43,099 nt of DNA, from NCBI GenBank assembly GCA_023423935.1, contig JAFAEQ010000023.1, positions 1-43,099 on the forward strand. The letters are read 5' to 3'. A model generated the notes under the pieces. That model ran no database searches and had not been told where the DNA came from. It worked only from the letters and a program-made list of their open reading frames with translations. The position numbers and the translations under genes were made by a program. The stretch's first letter is position 1. The number at the start of each line of letters is the position of its first letter. Origin of the DNA: Pseudomonadota bacterium (GTDB lineage: Bacteria > Pseudomonadota > Gammaproteobacteria > Steroidobacterales > Steroidobacteraceae). Shown here one piece after another: positions 40,997 to 43,099 of this stretch.

Positions 40997-42001
40997 TCAG
41001 CCGGCGTGGGTTTCGGACTCGCGATAGGGATCGTAGCCCTCGCGGCGAAAGCGTTTGTAGGCCCACAGATACTGGGCGGGATATCGACGCACGTGCGCTT
41101 CGATCATTTCGTGAAAGCGCCGTGTGTCTGCAATCGCATCCTTCGACGGAAAGTTGTCGAACGGGGGCCAGATGCGGATCACATAGCCGCGATTGTCATC
41201 CCGTCGCGCAGGAAAATAAGGCAGCACGGGTGCGCGTGAGATCCTGGCCAGACGCGACGTCGCGACGTTGGATGAGGCGGGCAACCCGAAGAACGGCACC
41301 AGCTCACTGTTCTTGTCCGTGAAGCGCTGATCCGGTGCATACCACACCGGCAGATTGTTCTTCAGATTCTGGATCAGATCGCGGATCTGATCGGACGAGA
41401 TCGCCTGCACCGTGTGTCGCGTGCGTCCGCGCCGCGAGAGCTCGGCAATCAGATCATTCGAGGGCGTGAGATACATGATGCTGGTGGGGCCCAGGAGCGT
41501 AAGCCCCCGCGCGCCCATTTCCAGCGTCGTGAAATGCGCGCTGAGCATCAACGCGCCGTGCCCCTGCGCGAGGGCAGCCTTGAGATGCTCTTCGCCCTCG
41601 AAGCGGATCAGGCGGCGTAATCGCGCGTCGCTCGCCCACCATACGAGGCCCGTTTCGAACAATGCGCAGCCGAGATTCTCGAAATGCTCGCGCAACAGTC
41701 GACGGCGCGCCTTCGCGTCCATCTCGGGCAGACACAGATCGATATTGATCTGTGCTGTGCGTCGATCCCGTCGGCTGAAGGCCAGTGCCAGTCGCCCGAC
41801 GGCCCGGCCCACGAACATCTGTGCAGGCAGCGGCAACAGATTCGCCAGGCGCACGATCCCGATGCCCAGCCATACCGGCCAGAAACGAGGCCCGAGAAAT
41901 CGCCAGAGAGGCACACGCGCAGGATCGCGCTTCGGCGTCGGGCGCGTGTTCGCCTCCTCGTGACGAAGATTGGCGGGCGTATTGGGGTCGGTCATGCTCA
42001 T
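40997..42001 (-). CDS. Kdo-dependent lipid A acyltransferase, LpxL/HtrB family (copy 2)
   Basis: 334 residues, paralogous to its downstream neighbour but with a longer polar N-terminus. Anchor FWPVWLGIGIVRLANLLPLP, catalytic His156/Glu161 in SAHFTTLEMGA, WYAPDQRF, YPAQYLWAYKRFRREG. Start is uncertain: ATG at 42001, 41995 or 42016, none with a clear ribosome-binding site. Divergent from waaA across 85 nt. Confidence 0.87.
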   Translation of the reverse strand: MSMTDPNTPANLRHEEANTRPTPKRDPARVPLWRFLGPRFWPVWLGIGIVRLANLLPLPAQMFVGRAVGRLALAFSRRDRRTAQINIDLCLPEMDAKARRRLLREHFENLGCALFETGLVWWASDARLRRLIRFEGEEHLKAALAQGHGALMLSAHFTTLEMGARGLTLLGPTSIMYLTPSNDLIAELSRRGRTRHTVQAISSDQIRDLIQNLKNNLPVWYAPDQRFTDKNSELVPFFGLPASSNVATSRLARISRAPVLPYFPARRDDNRGYVIRIWPPFDNFPSKDAIADTRRFHEMIEAHVRRYPAQYLWAYKRFRREGYDPYRESETHAG

Positions 42002-42086
42002 AATTGGGGCGCACATGGTAGACGAGAAAGCGCCCGCGCCAGAATACGGCTGAAGAGGGCCGCGTCGGATCGGCCCCTAACGAACA

Positions 42087-43099
42087 ATGTCGCGCCTGAT
42101 TTACACCGCTCTTATATATGTAGCCGCTCCTTTCGCGTTCCTGCTGCTGGTCGCACGGAGTCTGCGCGATCCCGCCTATCGCGATCGCTGGTCCGAACGT
42201 TTCGGCTTCGTTCGCGCCCGCTCGAGCGAGCCCTTCGTCTGGATCCACGCCGTGTCCGTCGGCGAAGTCCAGGCAGGCGCGGCGCTGATTCGCGCGTTAC
42301 GCGAACGCATGCCGGGTGCGCCTATCGTCGTGACGACTGCGACGCCCACGGGTGCAGCGCGGGTGAAGGCGCTTTTTCCGCAAGGGGTACAGCACGTCTA
42401 TCTGCCCTACGACCTGCCCGGTGCCGTCGCTCGTTTCCTGGAGCGGACTCGGCCGCGCATCGGCATCGTCATGGAAACGGAGATCTGGCCCAATCTCTAC
42501 CGCGCGTGCGAGCGCCGGACGATCCCGCTCGTCATCGCGAGCGCACGGCTGTCCGAGAAATCGCTGCAGTCCATGGCGCGCTTTGCGGTGTTCGGGCAGG
42601 CACTGCAGAAGAACGTAGTCATCGCTGCGCAAAGCGAGTTGGACGCCGAACGTTATCGCGCAATCGGCGCACCTGAGAGCGCGGTACAGGTGACGGGCAA
42701 TATCAAGTTCGACATTCAGATACCACCCTCGATTCGCGAACAAGGCCGACAGTTGCGCGCCGCAATGTTTCCGAATCGATTCGTGTGGGTCGCCGGCAGC
42801 ACGCACGAAGGCGAAGAAGATCTCATTCTGGATGCGCATCGCGAGCTCATGACGCACGAGCCCGAGGCGCTGCTCATCCTCGTGCCGCGCCATCCGCCGC
42901 GATTCGATGACGTGCGCAACTGGCTGGTGTCCAGGAAGGTGACGTTCGCCTCACGATCCAAAGCGGATCCGATAACGGCAGACACGCAAGTGTTTCTCGG
43001 TGACACGCTCGGCGAGCTGATGCTCTTCTACGCCGCGTGCGATGTGGCTCTCGTCGGTGGCAGCTTCGTCACGATCGGCGGTCATAATCTTCTCGAGCC
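42087..43099 (+). CDS. waaA: 3-deoxy-D-manno-octulosonate transferase WaaA (partial, runs off the window)
   Basis: Adds Kdo from CMP-Kdo to lipid IVA in the inner membrane. About 337 residues are visible of an expected 420 or so. N-terminal membrane helix (MSRLIYTALIYVAAPFAFLLL), HAVSVGEVQAG (catalytic Glu and acceptor site), TTATPTGA, PYDLPGAV, METEIWPN, TGNIKFD, AGSTHEGEED, LVPRHPPRF, and GGSFVTIGGHNLLE (donor site) at the edge. With KdkA in the cluster, it is probably monofunctional (inference). A weak hairpin GGGCCG/CGGCCC (42057-42076) lies in the leader. Confidence 0.93.
   Translation, partial: MSRLIYTALIYVAAPFAFLLLVARSLRDPAYRDRWSERFGFVRARSSEPFVWIHAVSVGEVQAGAALIRALRERMPGAPIVVTTATPTGAARVKALFPQGVQHVYLPYDLPGAVARFLERTRPRIGIVMETEIWPNLYRACERRTIPLVIASARLSEKSLQSMARFAVFGQALQKNVVIAAQSELDAERYRAIGAPESAVQVTGNIKFDIQIPPSIREQGRQLRAAMFPNRFVWVAGSTHEGEEDLILDAHRELMTHEPEALLILVPRHPPRFDDVRNWLVSRKVTFASRSKADPITADTQVFLGDTLGELMLFYAACDVALVGGSFVTIGGHNLLE

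Overview
The window reads as the chromosome of a GC-rich, free-living Gram-negative gammaproteobacterium. It has a full set of LPS inner-core and lipid A genes, TonB, GlnE, Uup, periplasmic SodC and an OmpR/EnvZ-type pair. A Steroidobacter/Nevskia/Xanthomonadales-like soil bacterium would fit, but that is inference from gene content. Coding density is high. I see no phage, insertion sequence, integrase, CRISPR array, rRNA or tRNA.

Layout. 85-3067: polyamine ABC transporter operon (potG-potH-potI; the binding-protein gene is presumably off the left edge). 3140-5212: divergent methionine/glutamine-type aminotransferase and omega-amidase. 5270-7416: two-component system. 7510-9306: uup. 9545-9691: 48-residue membrane peptide. 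9847-12321: secreted GH9 glycosidase. 12683-15344: small membrane protein, sodC, DUF2214 protein, MFS exporter. 15413-16150: outer-membrane barrel behind a G9 tract. 16134-21359: histidine degradation (hutI divergent from hutF-hutU-hutG; no hutH). 21473-25531: RcnB-like protein, DUF937 protein, PAS histidine kinase, anchored hypothetical. 25709-28712: apbE, sirtuin, a trypsin-like protein that has lost its serine. 29013-32691: tonB divergent from glnE. 33284-43099: zf-CHCC protein, then a lipopolysaccharide region (DUF6165, asnB, waaE-like, CDP-glycerol transferase-like, heptosyltransferase, kdkA, two lpxL-type acyltransferases, waaA cut by the window end).

The most unusual feature is a dispersed family of directional tandem heptamers, consensus TGAGNRA (variants TTAGNAA, CTAGCAA). 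They start in or just after the stop codons of at least nine genes and run in the sense direction of the gene they follow. Because 7 is not a multiple of 3, a few units put stop codons in all three frames of that strand. The variants that lose TGA usually gain TAG. Four of the nine convergent gene pairs carry face-to-face arrays, one with hairpins holding the two genes' own stop codons. A duplicated palindromic REP-like element sits among the arrays after glnE.

A second pattern is three genes (the response regulator, hutF, apbE) whose ATG lies exactly 6 nt after a good -10 hexamer with no Shine-Dalgarno, which suggests leaderless mRNAs. Start codons were chosen from family alignments known to me and visible ribosome-binding sites. 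No database search was possible.
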